In this document: piece after piece, positions 17,915 to 27,300 of the stretch
Position numbering within the stretch: position 1 is the first letter of the stretch
How the letters are laid out: each line of letters begins with the position of its first letter
Notes under the pieces: model-generated
Database searches by the model: none
What the model was told of the DNA's origin: nothing
Seen by the model: the letters and a program-made list of their open reading frames with translations, nothing else
Assembly: GCA_910586535.1 (NCBI GenBank)
Contig: CAJUHS010000001.1
Coordinates: forward strand, 186,396-250,395
From: an uncultured Oscillospiraceae bacterium
GTDB taxonomy: Bacteria; Bacillota; Clostridia; Oscillospirales; Ruminococcaceae
Direction of reading: 5' to 3'
Length of the DNA: 64,000 nucleotides
Translations under genes and position numbers: made by a program

Positions 17915-18286
17915 TCATTCAGTCCCGCCGTCGTTTTCGGTTTCCTCGATCTTTTCAAGCATTTTGGCTATTTCCGCCGAATGCTCTATAGAATTGTCGG
18001 CAATAAATTTCAGCTCCGGACATTTTCTAAGGTGAAGCTTATTGGATATCTGCCGCTTCATCATTCCCGAAGCGCTTTCCAGACCCTTTACCGCCGTCCT
18101 TGCAGCGTCCTCGCCGTCAAGGCTGGAAATATATACCTTGCAGTGGGAATTGTCGCCGGAAAGCTCGGTTCTTACCACAGAGACAAGACCGGAACTTACG
18201 CGGGGATCTTTTATCTCCTCACGGATAAGACCTGATATTTCACGCTTTATATCTTCGGACAGCCGTCCGTTTCTAAAGTTCGGCAT
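17915..18286 (-). CDS. rbfA: ribosome-binding factor A
   Basis: 123 residues with the RbfA start (RLSEDIKREISGLI) and the KH-like domain including KDPRVS and a conserved RKCPELKF stretch. It assists maturation of the 30S subunit near the 16S 5' end. It is placed downstream of infB as is usual. The 150-base spacer to infB (18287-18436) has a C/G-rich hairpin around 18333-18356 but no other gene. Confidence 0.93.
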   Translation of the reverse strand: MPNFRNGRLSEDIKREISGLIREEIKDPRVSSGLVSVVRTELSGDNSHCKVYISSLDGEDAARTAVKGLESASGMMKRQISNKLHLRKCPELKFIADNSIEHSAEIAKMLEKIEETENDGGTE

Positions 18287-18436
18287 TAATGCAAAACTCC
18301 TTTTTAATTATTGAATTGTATACGACAAACCCTGCAGCCCCCCTTTAGGGGACTGCACAATACCGATGATCTCAGTATTTTATAGCGGGATGTGACTTTC
18401 CTGCACTGTGTGCAAGTGCCCGCGGAGGCTCCCCGC

Positions 18437-21118
18437 TTAATCCGGGCGGTATTCCTCCATATAGTATGCCTCAAAAATATCGCCTACATGAACGTCGCTG
18501 AATTTTTCCAGAGTTATACCGCATTCGTAGCCCTCGGCTACTTCCTTAACGTCGTCCTTGAAACGCTTCAGGCTGGACATCTTGTCGTCAGCCACAATGA
18601 TTCCGTCGCGGACAACGCGTATCTCCGCGTTTCTGGTGATCTTTCCGCTGAGCACGTAAGAACCCGAAACCATGCCGACGTTAGATATCTTATAAACCTG
18701 ACGTACTTCAACACGGCCAAGATTTACCTCGCGGAACTTGGGAGCAAGCATACCCTTCATAGCCGTAGTTATTTCTTCGATAGCGTCGTAAATGATTCTG
18801 TACAGACGGATATCCACACCGTCTCTTTCGGCGCTGTCTGCGGCAACGGGGTCAGGACGGACGTTGAATCCGACGATAATAGCGTTTGAAGCGTTTGCGA
18901 GCATAACGTCTCCCTCGGAAACAGCTCCAACTGCGCCGTGGATAACCTTTACGCGGACTTCATCGTTGGAAAGCTTTTCAAGGGACTGCTTAACAGCTTC
19001 GACCGAGCCCTGAACGTCAGCTCTGACGATAATGGGCAGTTCCTTGATCTCGCCCTGTTCGATCTGGCTGAACAGGTTGTCGAGAGTAACTTTCTGGTAC
19101 TGCTTGAACTGCTCCTGCTTGGCCTCGTGCTTACGCTGTTCCACAAGCTCTCTTGCAAGACGTTCGTCCTCAACCGCGTTGAATGTGTCGCCTGCAGAGG
19201 GTACTTCCGCAAGACCTGTTATCTCAACAGGATATGAGGGACCCGCTTCCTTAACGACCTTGCCGTTGTCGTTTGTCATTACGCGGACGCGTCCCACGGC
19301 AGTACCCGCAATAATGATATCACCGGTGCGGAGAGTACCGTTCTGAACAAGCAGCGTTGCAATAGGGCCTCTGCCCTTGTCAAGGCGCGCTTCAATTACC
19401 GCACCCTTTGCAAGGCGGTTGGGATTTGCTTTGAGCTCCGCTACCTCGGCAACAAGAAGCACGTTTTCAAGCAGCTCGTCAATACCCTCTCCTGTCTTTG
19501 CGGAAACGGGAACGCAGATTACATCGCCGCCCCATTCCTCAACAACAAGATTGTATTCGGTAAGCTTCTGCTTTACCGCGTCGGGATTTGCGCCCTCTTT
19601 GTCCATTTTGTTAATGGCAACGATAATGGAAACTCCCGCAGCCTTTGCGTGGTTGATAGCTTCTACCGTCTGGGGCATGATACCGTCGTCGGCGGCTACC
19701 ACAAGGATAGCGATATCCGTAACGGAAGCGCCCCTTGCCCTCATGGAGGTAAACGCCTCATGGCCGGGAGTATCAAGGAATGTGATCTCCTTGCCCTTGC
19801 AGGTAACGCGGTACGCGCCGATGTGCTGAGTAATGCCGCCCGCCTCGGTGGAAGTAACGTTTGCGTTTCTTATCTTGTCAAGCAGGGACGTTTTGCCGTG
19901 GTCTACGTGACCCATTACAACTACTACGGGAGCGCGCTCTATGCCCTCTCCGTCGTCGTCATTGTCATTTATAAGACGCTCCTCGATTGTAACGATGACT
20001 TCCTTTTCGACCTTGGCGCCCAGTTCTTCCGCAACAAGAGAAGCGGTGTCAAAGTCTATTACCTGATTTATTGTGCACATTTCACCCAGCTGCATGAGCT
20101 TCTTGATTACCTCGGTAGCGGTAACTTTAAGTCTCGAAGCAAGCTCAGAAACAACTATCTCATCAGGAATAAGCACCTTGAGCTGCTGCTTTCTTGCACG
20201 CTCCAGCTCCAGCCTGCGGAGCTTCTCCGCCTCGGTCTCGCGCTTGTTGGAGTACTGCTGGTTCTTTCTCTGCTGGGACTTCTGGGTAAGCTTCTGCTTT
20301 TTGGAGAAATTGTCTTTCTTTCTGCCTCCGCCGCCCGAAGCGTTTGCCATATTGTCGTACTTTTCGTTGTACTTATCCATTTCAACATAGGAGCCGCGGG
20401 TGTCGATCTTGTGTATCTTCTGATCCACAACTGCGGAACTGTCCGCAAACTTAACGTCCAGCTTCTTCTTGTTGGACTGCTCAGCAGGCTGTTTAGACTG
20501 CTTCTGTTCCGGCTTTTTCTTCTTGTCGCCGCCCAGTACCTGCTGGGTGTTGAAGCGTTCCTTTTTATTTTCGTTCTGCTTGCTCTGCTGTACGGGAGTC
20601 TGCTGTGCAGCGGGTTTGGAGTGGTTATTCTGCTTATCCTGTTTTTCTTCTTTTTTGGATTCTGGCTTAACTTCCGGCTTTGCAGCCTGTTTCTCACGTT
20701 TTTCTGCCGTTTCCGTTTTAGTAGCGGACTCGGTTTCGGGCTTGCCGGACTTTATTGTCTCAGTCTTTATTTCCGCCGATTTTTCGGTTTTGGACAGCTT
20801 TTCCGAAACAGGCTTTACGTTCTTGCCCTCTGTTTTTTCCTCGTTCTTTGCAGCAGACTTTTTAACGGTTTTCTTTTCCGGTTTCTTTTCTGTTCTGGGA
20901 AGATTCCTCATGGCAAAGTATTCGTTAAAGGAATCCACCTGATTGTTCTGGGAAAAGTGTTCCAGAACGACGTTCATTTCTTCAGGCGTAAGCGAAGCCG
21001 CCGGCTTTTTTGCAACATCAAGTTTTTCTTTAAGAAAATCCGAAAGCGCCTGACCCGTTATCCCCAGATCCTTGGCGACGTCGTTTATTTTAAGCTTTGT
21101 CTGTTTAATTGTACTCAT
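18437..21118 (-). CDS. infB: translation initiation factor IF-2
   Basis: 893 residues. An IF2_N helix bundle at 1-50 is followed by a long K/E/Q-rich low-complexity linker (about 80-300), a second IF2_N region, then the GTPase domain with [14 protein letters not shown] and NKMD, and the C-terminal beta-barrel domains. It brings initiator fMet-tRNA to the 30S subunit. The linker is variable across the family and codes long antisense ORFs that are not genes. Start ATG has GGAGGG upstream. Confidence 0.96.
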   Translation of the reverse strand: MSTIKQTKLKINDVAKDLGITGQALSDFLKEKLDVAKKPAASLTPEEMNVVLEHFSQNNQVDSFNEYFAMRNLPRTEKKPEKKTVKKSAAKNEEKTEGKNVKPVSEKLSKTEKSAEIKTETIKSGKPETESATKTETAEKREKQAAKPEVKPESKKEEKQDKQNNHSKPAAQQTPVQQSKQNENKKERFNTQQVLGGDKKKKPEQKQSKQPAEQSNKKKLDVKFADSSAVVDQKIHKIDTRGSYVEMDKYNEKYDNMANASGGGGRKKDNFSKKQKLTQKSQQRKNQQYSNKRETEAEKLRRLELERARKQQLKVLIPDEIVVSELASRLKVTATEVIKKLMQLGEMCTINQVIDFDTASLVAEELGAKVEKEVIVTIEERLINDNDDDGEGIERAPVVVVMGHVDHGKTSLLDKIRNANVTSTEAGGITQHIGAYRVTCKGKEITFLDTPGHEAFTSMRARGASVTDIAILVVAADDGIMPQTVEAINHAKAAGVSIIVAINKMDKEGANPDAVKQKLTEYNLVVEEWGGDVICVPVSAKTGEGIDELLENVLLVAEVAELKANPNRLAKGAVIEARLDKGRGPIATLLVQNGTLRTGDIIIAGTAVGRVRVMTNDNGKVVKEAGPSYPVEITGLAEVPSAGDTFNAVEDERLARELVEQRKHEAKQEQFKQYQKVTLDNLFSQIEQGEIKELPIIVRADVQGSVEAVKQSLEKLSNDEVRVKVIHGAVGAVSEGDVMLANASNAIIVGFNVRPDPVAADSAERDGVDIRLYRIIYDAIEEITTAMKGMLAPKFREVNLGRVEVRQVYKISNVGMVSGSYVLSGKITRNAEIRVVRDGIIVADDKMSSLKRFKDDVKEVAEGYECGITLEKFSDVHVGDIFEAYYMEEYRPD

Positions 21119-21213
21119 AGGCTGTATACCCTCCGTTTTGATGAGTTTTGATTTATGTTATGCGCTTTTATTTTATCGGTTCGGAACCTGAACGTTCCGT
21201 CATATACGCTGAC

Positions 21214-21537
21214 TCAGTTTTCGCCCCCGCAAATTCTCAGTATTTTTTCCGCGAAGCCCTCTCCGCATATAGTAAGAATACCCGCTTTTTTGCCGAGAGC
21301 GCGGTTTATTCCCTCCAGCGTCATTTCCGTTTTCCTAACGGGAACCCCATGCTTTTCTGAAAAGAAGCGTACCTCCTTTTCGGTTTTTGGGGAAATGTCA
21401 GCCGCGATAATGACCGCGTGTGCCTTTCCCGCGTCCAGAGCCTCTTTCATGGGATCAAAGCCCATTGCAAGCCGTCCTGCTTTTCGGCATATCGTAAGCG
21501 ATCCGAACAGTCCGTTAAGCCTTTCCGCATTGTTCAT
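21214..21537 (-). CDS. ylxQ: L7Ae-family ribosomal/RNA-binding protein YlxQ
   Basis: 107 residues, the size of L7Ae/L30e-type RNA-binding proteins. The region LTICRKAGRLAMGFDPMKEAL matches the fold's first helix and loop. The start overlaps the ylxR end by 23 bases and has AAGGAG upstream. Its place between ylxR and infB is conserved in Firmicutes. Exact RNA target unknown. Confidence 0.9.
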   Translation of the reverse strand: MNNAERLNGLFGSLTICRKAGRLAMGFDPMKEALDAGKAHAVIIAADISPKTEKEVRFFSEKHGVPVRKTEMTLEGINRALGKKAGILTICGEGFAEKILRICGGEN

Positions 21538-21802
21538 CTTCGGTCAGCTCCTTTTCCATTCCGTCGTACACCTCGTCGGAAATACGGCAGGAGAACGCTT
21601 TTTCAAATCTTCTTGCCTTTCTTGCTTTTCCGAAGCATTCCGTACTGCGGCAGATGTAAGCGCCTCTTCCCGATTTTTTTCCCGTCAGGTCTATTGAAAC
21701 GCTTCCGTCCGGCGCTTTCACCGCCCTGATAAGCTCCTTTTTCGGCTTCATCTCTCCGCAGCCGAGACACATTCTCATAGGTATTTTTTTTATTGCCGCC
21801 AT
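21515..21802 (-). CDS. ylxR: YlxR (DUF448) RNA-binding protein
   Basis: 95 residues with the diagnostic MRMCLGCGEMKPKKELIR start and GRGAYIC stretch. In recent work this family (RnpM) binds RNase P RNA and modulates its activity. It sits between nusA and ylxQ as expected. Confidence 0.92.
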   Translation of the reverse strand: MAAIKKIPMRMCLGCGEMKPKKELIRAVKAPDGSVSIDLTGKKSGRGAYICRSTECFGKARKARRFEKAFSCRISDEVYDGMEKELTEDEQCGKA

Positions 21803-21814
21803 TGCATCACGACC

Positions 21815-22861
21815 TTATTCCACGGGATTTTCGGGCTTTATGTCGATCTTATAGCCCGTAAGCCTTGCCGCAAGCTTTGCGTTCTGTCCCCTGTTGCCTA
21901 TGGCAAGAGAAAGCTGACTATTGGGAACTATCACTGTGCAGGTCTTCTGCTCGCCCTCCTCAACAGTAACGCTTACCACATCCGCGGGAGAAAGAGCGTG
22001 TGCAATAAACACTGCGGGATCTTCGTCATAAACGATAATGTCTATCTTTTCACCGCAAAGCTCGTTGACGATGTTTCCGATACGGCTGTGCTTGGGACCT
22101 ATGCACGCGCCTACGGGATCGACGTTCTTATCCTTTGACCAGACGGCTATCTTGGTTCTCGAGCCTGCCTCGCGGGATATCGCTTTTACCTCCACCGTAC
22201 CGTCGTATATTTCGGGAATTTCCAGCTCGAAAAGCCGTTTTACCAAGTCCTTGTGAGTTCTGGAAACCTTTACCATAGGTCTCCTTTCGGGATTGATGAT
22301 GTCCACCAGATAAAGCTTTACGATGTCACCCTCTTTAAGGACTTCTCCGGGTATCTGCTCATTTTTGAATAAGTACACCTCGTTTTTGTCGATAGCGAGA
22401 GTAGCGTTGCCGCTTTCCGGCTCAACCCTGAGAACGGTAGCCGAAACCGCCTCGTGTATCTTGTCGCTGAACTGATTGATGTATTTTTCCCTCTCGAAGC
22501 CTTTAAGCTCTGTTCTGATAGCCTGCTTTGCGTTCTGAGCAGCGACCCGTCCGAACTTAGCCGTGGAAAGCTTGAAAGGAACAACGTCCCCCACAGCCGC
22601 ATTTTTGGAACATGACGCTCTTGCTTCGTCGATGTGTATTTCGCTCATATCCAGCGGTTCGTCATCCACAACGGTTCTCATCAGCGAAACCTCGAACACC
22701 TTTTTGTCGGGGTCAATCTCAACGTTGAAATCCTCGCAATCGGGGTACTCCTTTTTAACAGCCCTTGAAATACCCAGCTTTATCTTTTCCGTAAGAAGCT
22801 CCATGGGTATGCCGTTTTCCTGCGCAAGCTTTTCCAGCGCCTCAAAAAATTCCTTGTTCAT
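21815..22861 (-). CDS. nusA: transcription termination/antitermination protein NusA
   Basis: 348 residues, the short Firmicutes form. N-terminal RNAP-binding domain (1-130), S1 domain (about 135-200), and two KH domains with GACIGPKHSRIGNIV and IGNRGQNAKLAARL. It controls pausing, termination and antitermination. Start ATG preceded by AGGAGG. The acidic C-terminal repeats of E. coli NusA are absent, which is normal here. Confidence 0.95.
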   Translation of the reverse strand: MNKEFFEALEKLAQENGIPMELLTEKIKLGISRAVKKEYPDCEDFNVEIDPDKKVFEVSLMRTVVDDEPLDMSEIHIDEARASCSKNAAVGDVVPFKLSTAKFGRVAAQNAKQAIRTELKGFEREKYINQFSDKIHEAVSATVLRVEPESGNATLAIDKNEVYLFKNEQIPGEVLKEGDIVKLYLVDIINPERRPMVKVSRTHKDLVKRLFELEIPEIYDGTVEVKAISREAGSRTKIAVWSKDKNVDPVGACIGPKHSRIGNIVNELCGEKIDIIVYDEDPAVFIAHALSPADVVSVTVEEGEQKTCTVIVPNSQLSLAIGNRGQNAKLAARLTGYKIDIKPENPVE

Positions 22862-22939
22862 TTTTGCGAATTCCTCCTATTATAAATTAGAGAATAGAAG
22901 ATAAAAGATAGATTTTTAAGATTATCCCCTGTTCCGAAA

Positions 22940-23461
22940 TTATTCATCATCGTTATCATCATCACCGAAAAGCTCGTCGGGATCGTCGTCGAAAAGACGT
23001 ATAAAGGCCGTATCGGAAAGCTTTACCTCGATGTCGCCCTCCTCGGCAGTTACTGAGACCGTATCCTTTGAGTACCCTTTAAGTATGGCTATAAACTCCT
23101 TTTTGCCGTCTGTTTCGCGGATATAGCGTATCCTTACGGGACACTCCAGAAATTCCTCAAAGTGTTCGGGACGCCTCAGCTCCCTGCCCAGACCGGGGGA
23201 GCCCACCTCAAGCATATAGTTCTGCTCGATAGGGTCTGCGTCGTCCAGAGCTTTTGAAAGCGGACGGGTCATATTTTCGCAGTCGTCCATGCTTACAGCA
23301 CCGTCCTGCCTGTCAATAAAGACTCTCAGGTACCACATCGCACCCTCTTTTTCAAAAACCACGTCCCAGATCTTAAGACCCAGACTGTCGGCTATGGGCT
23401 TGGCGATATCGTATACTGCGGAGACTGTGCTTCCGCCCCTGCCTCCTTTTTTTACTGCCAT
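22940..23461 (-). CDS. rimP: ribosome maturation factor RimP
   Basis: 173 residues from ATG 23461, chosen because AAAGGA lies just before it; an upstream ATG at 23494 lies inside a leader hairpin. Typical motifs: VFEKEGAMWYLRVFID and MLEVGSPGLGREL. The C-terminus is strongly acidic (ends in DDNDDE), longer than usual. It helps 30S assembly. First gene of the operon, 75 bases behind a strong promoter. Confidence 0.93.
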   Translation of the reverse strand: MAVKKGGRGGSTVSAVYDIAKPIADSLGLKIWDVVFEKEGAMWYLRVFIDRQDGAVSMDDCENMTRPLSKALDDADPIEQNYMLEVGSPGLGRELRRPEHFEEFLECPVRIRYIRETDGKKEFIAILKGYSKDTVSVTAEEGDIEVKLSDTAFIRLFDDDPDELFGDDDNDDE

Positions 23462-23489
23462 TGAATCAATCCTTTCAATATCCGCATAC

Positions 23490-23527
23490 AGCACAAAAGA
23501 CCGGAGCTTTCCGGTCTTTTGTGCTTA
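23490..23527. promoter_or_regulatory. leader hairpin / attenuator candidate before rimP-nusA
   Basis: Fifteen-base perfect arms, 5' GCACAAAAGACCGGA and its reverse complement, around a short loop. On the minus strand the inner GACCGGA/TCCGGTC stem is followed by TTTTGTG. It lies between the rimP promoter and rimP, with no upstream minus-strand gene to terminate. Confidence 0.7.
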
Positions 23528-23544
23528 ATATTGTGATGTTAATT

Positions 23545-23573
23545 ATTATACCACACTTTTTTACGGATTGCAA
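23545..23573 (-). promoter_or_regulatory. promoter of the rimP-nusA-infB operon
   Basis: Minus strand: TTGCAA (23573-23568), 17 bases, TATAAT (23550-23545). Confidence 0.8.
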
Positions 23574-23646
23574 GCTTTTTTTGAAAAAAATGAATAAAAA
23601 ATTCCCGGAATTATGCCGCTTCGGGTATTTTCAGTGAAAAAACATC

Positions 23647-23675
23647 TTGAAAATAAAAGCAGTATATGCTATAAT
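23647..23675 (+). promoter_or_regulatory. promoter of the HD-domain gene
   Basis: TTGAAA (23647-23652), 17 bases, TATAAT (23670-23675), 70 bases before the ATG. Confidence 0.75.
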
Positions 23676-23745
23676 GTCATTATGTTTGCATAACACCCTA
23701 TATAATTATAGTAAAAAAACTACAAAAAATTACAGAGGGATTTAA

Positions 23746-25449
23746 ATGAACGGCAATATTTTAACCACTTCGGACGAAAAAACCACCCGAAATATTTCAA
23801 ATATACTTCTGCTTTGCATAGGATTTTTCAGTATTGTCCTTGCGCTTAACGAGCTTGGCGTGTTTATAATAAACAAAACCGCTTTCAGGATCATTGCCGC
23901 AGCGTTTGCGGTAATAATGGCTTTCCCGAAATCGGCGCTCATTATACGCAGAAAGTACGAAAACTGGATGAAATATTCGGTAATGCTGTGTTCGTCGGTG
24001 GCAATATGCCTTGCCTACAGTGTGCTGACGTTTCACATGATAATGCCGCTTGTTTTTCCGCTGATACTGTCTGTAATGTACTTTGACACAAAACTTACGG
24101 TTTTTACGACTGTAGAGACCGCCGTATTTATAACTGCGGCGCACTTCTTGAGCTCAGCTCTTCTCGTAGTTCAGGACGATCCGCTTCGCACTCTACCTCA
24201 GATACTTATTTACGGACTTCTCCCGAGGCTTATTCTCTTTATTGTGTTTGCAGTCGTTTGCATTGTTCTCGGAAACATGACCCAGAAAATCTTTGCAAGG
24301 CTTAACGACTCTATAGAAAAGATAAACCGAACCAAGGACAGCCTCGATACCATTATTGACGCATCACGGAAGCTTTACGGAGCAATGGATATGCTGGAGC
24401 TTGCGGGACTTATAAAATACGCGGTTTACACCGTTACGGCAAAAGTACAGGGCAGCTCGGGAATACCGGTTATAGCAATGGGCGTTCACACTGAGGACGG
24501 GGTTTTTCACCACATAGACGACAACCTCACCTCGGGACTTGCCCACGCCGAAAACGGAATGGTGACCGTTCAGCTGCCGAACATAAGCTTTGCTTACCCT
24601 CTTGTGAAGCAAAAGGCGCGTGACGATATCCAGATCACGCCCAGCGGCATTGGCATGAGCTTTTATCAGGACGACGATCTGCTTTTTTACATTTCAATGG
24701 AATTTCCCGTTGTTGTGGAAAACACACTGCTGAGAAGCTCCCTGGATATACTTTACAGCAACATCGACACCGCCATGCGGCAGACAAAGGTAAACAGCGA
24801 CATATTCAAGACTCAGGAGGCGGTAATACTCTCCTTTGCGGAAATCTCCGAATCCAAATCAAGACAGACCGGTCAGCACGTTAAGCGCGTTTCGGAATAT
24901 GTCCGCATTATGGCGCTGAACACAGGCTTCGATGAGGAAAAATGCACAGAGATCGCTTTAGCGGCAATGATGCACGATATCGGCAAGCTGCTTATTCCTC
25001 CCGACATACTCGAAAAGCCCGGCAGACTCACAAATGACGAATTTGACGTTATCAAGACCCATGTCACCGTTGGCGAGGAACTGCTGAAAAACTCGCCCGG
25101 CGAAGTCATGTCAATGGCGCGTAAGATCGCGCTTTTTCACCACGAACGCTGGGACGGAAAGGGCTATCTCGGCTATTCGGGAGAACAGATAGACTATATT
25201 TCACGGTTTGTTTCCGTTGCGGACGTTTTCGACGCTCTGGTGTCCAAACGTTCCTATAAGGACGGATGGCCTCCCGAAAAGGCTTACGAGGAAATAGTGA
25301 ACCAGCGCGGCAAGCAGTTCGCTCCCCATGCGGTGGATGTTTTCATGAAAAGCTACGATAAAATTCTGGAAATACTGAAGCAGTACCCAGATCAGGTGGC
25401 GCAGTCGGCTGTGGAAACTGCCGAAACTGCAGAAGCCGCCGAGGCGTAA
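23746..25449 (+). CDS. membrane HD-GYP-like phosphohydrolase
   Basis: 567 residues. Five or six hydrophobic segments (about 20-180) form a membrane input domain. A middle region (about 210-360) may be GAF-like. The C-terminal HD domain has HDIGKLL and HHERWDGKGYLGY. The metal-binding His/Asp residues of HD-GYP enzymes are present, but the signature GYP reads GYL. HD-GYP proteins usually hydrolyse cyclic di-GMP; the variant leaves the substrate open. Ends in an A/E-rich tail. Monocistronic behind its own promoter, divergent from rimP. Confidence 0.85.
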   Translation: MNGNILTTSDEKTTRNISNILLLCIGFFSIVLALNELGVFIINKTAFRIIAAAFAVIMAFPKSALIIRRKYENWMKYSVMLCSSVAICLAYSVLTFHMIMPLVFPLILSVMYFDTKLTVFTTVETAVFITAAHFLSSALLVVQDDPLRTLPQILIYGLLPRLILFIVFAVVCIVLGNMTQKIFARLNDSIEKINRTKDSLDTIIDASRKLYGAMDMLELAGLIKYAVYTVTAKVQGSSGIPVIAMGVHTEDGVFHHIDDNLTSGLAHAENGMVTVQLPNISFAYPLVKQKARDDIQITPSGIGMSFYQDDDLLFYISMEFPVVVENTLLRSSLDILYSNIDTAMRQTKVNSDIFKTQEAVILSFAEISESKSRQTGQHVKRVSEYVRIMALNTGFDEEKCTEIALAAMMHDIGKLLIPPDILEKPGRLTNDEFDVIKTHVTVGEELLKNSPGEVMSMARKIALFHHERWDGKGYLGYSGEQIDYISRFVSVADVFDALVSKRSYKDGWPPEKAYEEIVNQRGKQFAPHAVDVFMKSYDKILEILKQYPDQVAQSAVETAETAEAAEA

Positions 25450-25489
25450 CAGTTGTTGTTTACAAAACGGTAAAATTAACAAAAAACTC

Positions 25490-25517
25490 TTGAAATCGTT
25501 GAAAAATATGTTATAAT
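25490..25517 (+). promoter_or_regulatory. sugar-kinase promoter with overlapping near-cre site
   Basis: TTGAAA (25490-25495), 16 bases, TATAAT (25512-25517). TGAAATCGTTGAAA at 25491-25504 matches the CcpA cre consensus TGWAANCGNTNWCA at 13 of 14 positions and covers the -35. Confidence 0.65.
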
Positions 25518-25563
25518 ATTCATAATAGCAGATATACAGATTTTGAAAAAAGGGGGAGAGATC

Positions 25564-26574
25564 ATGCCGGATATTATGTCGATCGGCGAAATGCTGGTTG
25601 ATTTTACAGAGGTTCAGGACGTTAAGGACGGAGAAAACGGTAAATCCGGAGATATTTACTATAAACAGAATCCGGGAGGAGCTCCCGCAAACGTTGCCGT
25701 AATGGCGTCAAAGCTTGGAGTTTCAAGCGGCTTTATCGGAAAGCTTGGCATGGATATGTTCGGAAAATATCTGCGTGACACCCTTGCCGCAGAGGGCGTG
25801 GACACAAAGGGACTTATCCTTGACAAGGACTTTTCCACAACGCTTGCTTTTGTCGGAAAAAGCAGCGAGGGCGAACGGGATTTTGTTTTCTACCGCAAAA
25901 ACAGCGCGGATCTCAATCTCAGCTTCAGCGAGGTCAATCTTAAGCTTATCGACAGCTGCAAACTGCTTCACTTCGGCGCACTGCTGCTGACCTCTGAGCC
26001 GTCCAAATCGGCGGTGATAAACACCGTGGAGTACGCAAAGCAGCAAGGAAAGATAATATCTTACGACCCAAACTGGCGCGAACGTCTCTGGGAATCAAAG
26101 GAAGCCGCTGTCAAAGCCATGCGCAGCGTGCTTATGTATGTGGACGTTATCAAGGTGTCGGAAGCGGAGCTTCAGATCATCACGGACTGCGCAAACCTTC
26201 TTCCCGCTATTGCAAAGCTGCTGAACGACGGTGTAAAGGTCATGTGTATCACTCAGGGGGCTAAGGGATGTATCGTTGCCACAAGGCACGGGATAGAACG
26301 TCTGCCGACCTTTAAGGTGGATACTGTAGATACTCTCGGTGCGGGAGACAGCTTTTTCGGAGCTTTCCTGTCGAGGCTCGTGCTTTCGGGCAAATCCATG
26401 GACGAGATAGAAATGGACGATCTGCGGGAGTTTGCAATGTACGCCAATGCCTGCGGAGCATTAAGCTCCACAAAGGTGGGAGCAATACCAGCCATGCCGG
26501 CTCACGAGGAGATACTTTCGCTTATGGAAAAAGGACGGAACGCTCCCGAGGGCAAAGTCTATCCTCAGCTATAG
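25564..26574 (+). CDS. PfkB-family carbohydrate kinase, fructokinase-like
   Basis: 336 residues from ATG 25564, five bases after GGGGGAGAG; the upstream ATG at 25543 is less likely. PfkB motifs: NPGGAPANVAV near the N-terminus and DTLGAGDSFFGAF (catalytic Asp) near residue 255. It phosphorylates a sugar, probably fructose, with ATP in the cytoplasm. It stands alone; no sugar transporter is next to it. Terminator follows at 26583. Confidence 0.9.
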   Translation: MPDIMSIGEMLVDFTEVQDVKDGENGKSGDIYYKQNPGGAPANVAVMASKLGVSSGFIGKLGMDMFGKYLRDTLAAEGVDTKGLILDKDFSTTLAFVGKSSEGERDFVFYRKNSADLNLSFSEVNLKLIDSCKLLHFGALLLTSEPSKSAVINTVEYAKQQGKIISYDPNWRERLWESKEAAVKAMRSVLMYVDVIKVSEAELQIITDCANLLPAIAKLLNDGVKVMCITQGAKGCIVATRHGIERLPTFKVDTVDTLGAGDSFFGAFLSRLVLSGKSMDEIEMDDLREFAMYANACGALSSTKVGAIPAMPAHEEILSLMEKGRNAPEGKVYPQL

Positions 26575-26582
26575 TATGCCGA

Positions 26583-26626
26583 AAACAGTGTACGGGCGGA
26601 TGTTCGTACACTGTTTCATTTTATTT
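26583..26626 (+). terminator. terminator of the sugar-kinase gene
   Basis: Twelve-base perfect arms (26583-26594 and 26605-26616), then CATTTTATTT. Confidence 0.8.
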
Positions 26627-26694
26627 CGGAACAGTATCGGATTTTTCTAAAAAATTTATCGGAAACTTACTGGCTCTCAACCGCGCTTTAAATT

Positions 26695-26860
26695 TATACT
26701 ATAATATAGAGTGCGCGCCTCGATGTAAAATTCAAATCGAAGATAGGAAAGTTTGCAAAAGTATGCAGGGATAGCCGTTTCTACGCTTCGCTGCTGCGGC
26801 GAGCAGAGGCTGTTCCGTCCGGCGTACATTGGATTATCCATAACATTTGGAGTGTGAAAT
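26695..26860 (+). ncRNA. candidate structured RNA, unidentified
   Basis: A TATAAT-like box (26698-26703 region) precedes a stretch with nested pairing: TCGAT/ATCGA, TGCA/TGCA and a 9-bp stem GGGATAGCC/GGCTGTTCC enclosing CTGCT/AGCAG. No open reading frame in it is convincing. I matched it to no known riboswitch, 6S, SRP, tmRNA or RNase P signature. The rest of 26861-27300 holds only weak ORFs and one hairpin. Confidence 0.35.
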
Positions 26861-27077
26861 ACACGATTTTATCCTCATTGACTCTTGTCGTTAATCGGCA
26901 AAAATGTACCCGTAGATTTGTCCGGCAAGATAATTGCTGTCCTACGCGAACAGAGTTCCAATTTCATCCAGACGCAGTTATTGTTGACAGGCAGCGGCGG
27001 CGGCACATTTTATGCTCTTTTAAGCGGTACTTCAGAAAATAGCTGTAAGACAATATCAGAATTAGCCTGTGCATACA

Positions 27078-27112
27078 AAAATATCCCCTTGCTTCCATAA
27101 TAAAGCAAGGGG
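27078..27112 (-). terminator. terminator behind the DIP1984 gene
   Basis: Perfect 10-bp stem CCCCTTGCTT/AAGCAAGGGG (27085-27094, 27103-27112). On the minus strand it is followed by ATATTTTTG. It is about 190 bases past the stop of the DIP1984-family gene. Confidence 0.6.
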
Positions 27113-27300
27113 ATTCCCCTTTCCCGCCCTCCGGCAGACGGCGTACGGTAGTAAAAATAATGAGTAAAAACGCGGCTGTAACAATGCTGAGCGTTAATAT
27201 GCCTGTGCGATACGCTCCGTTCCGCATTAGCTGAGTCTTGAAAACGTCAAGCCGTTTACACCCTCTTCTGCCGGAAAAACCAATACTGCAAAGACAGCTT

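Noticed and set aside
19649..21151. 500-codon plus-strand ORF opposite infB
   Set aside because: Antisense of the low-complexity IF-2 linker, giving long Leu/Phe runs; no promoter or ribosome site.
26885..27100. 71-codon plus-strand ORF with TTG start
   Set aside because: Reads partly protein-like but starts right after a stop codon, has no ATG and no ribosome site; could be a gene remnant.
26964..27227. 87-codon minus-strand ORF with a hydrophobic N-terminus
   Set aside because: A strong terminator hairpin lies inside it and there is no clear ribosome site.
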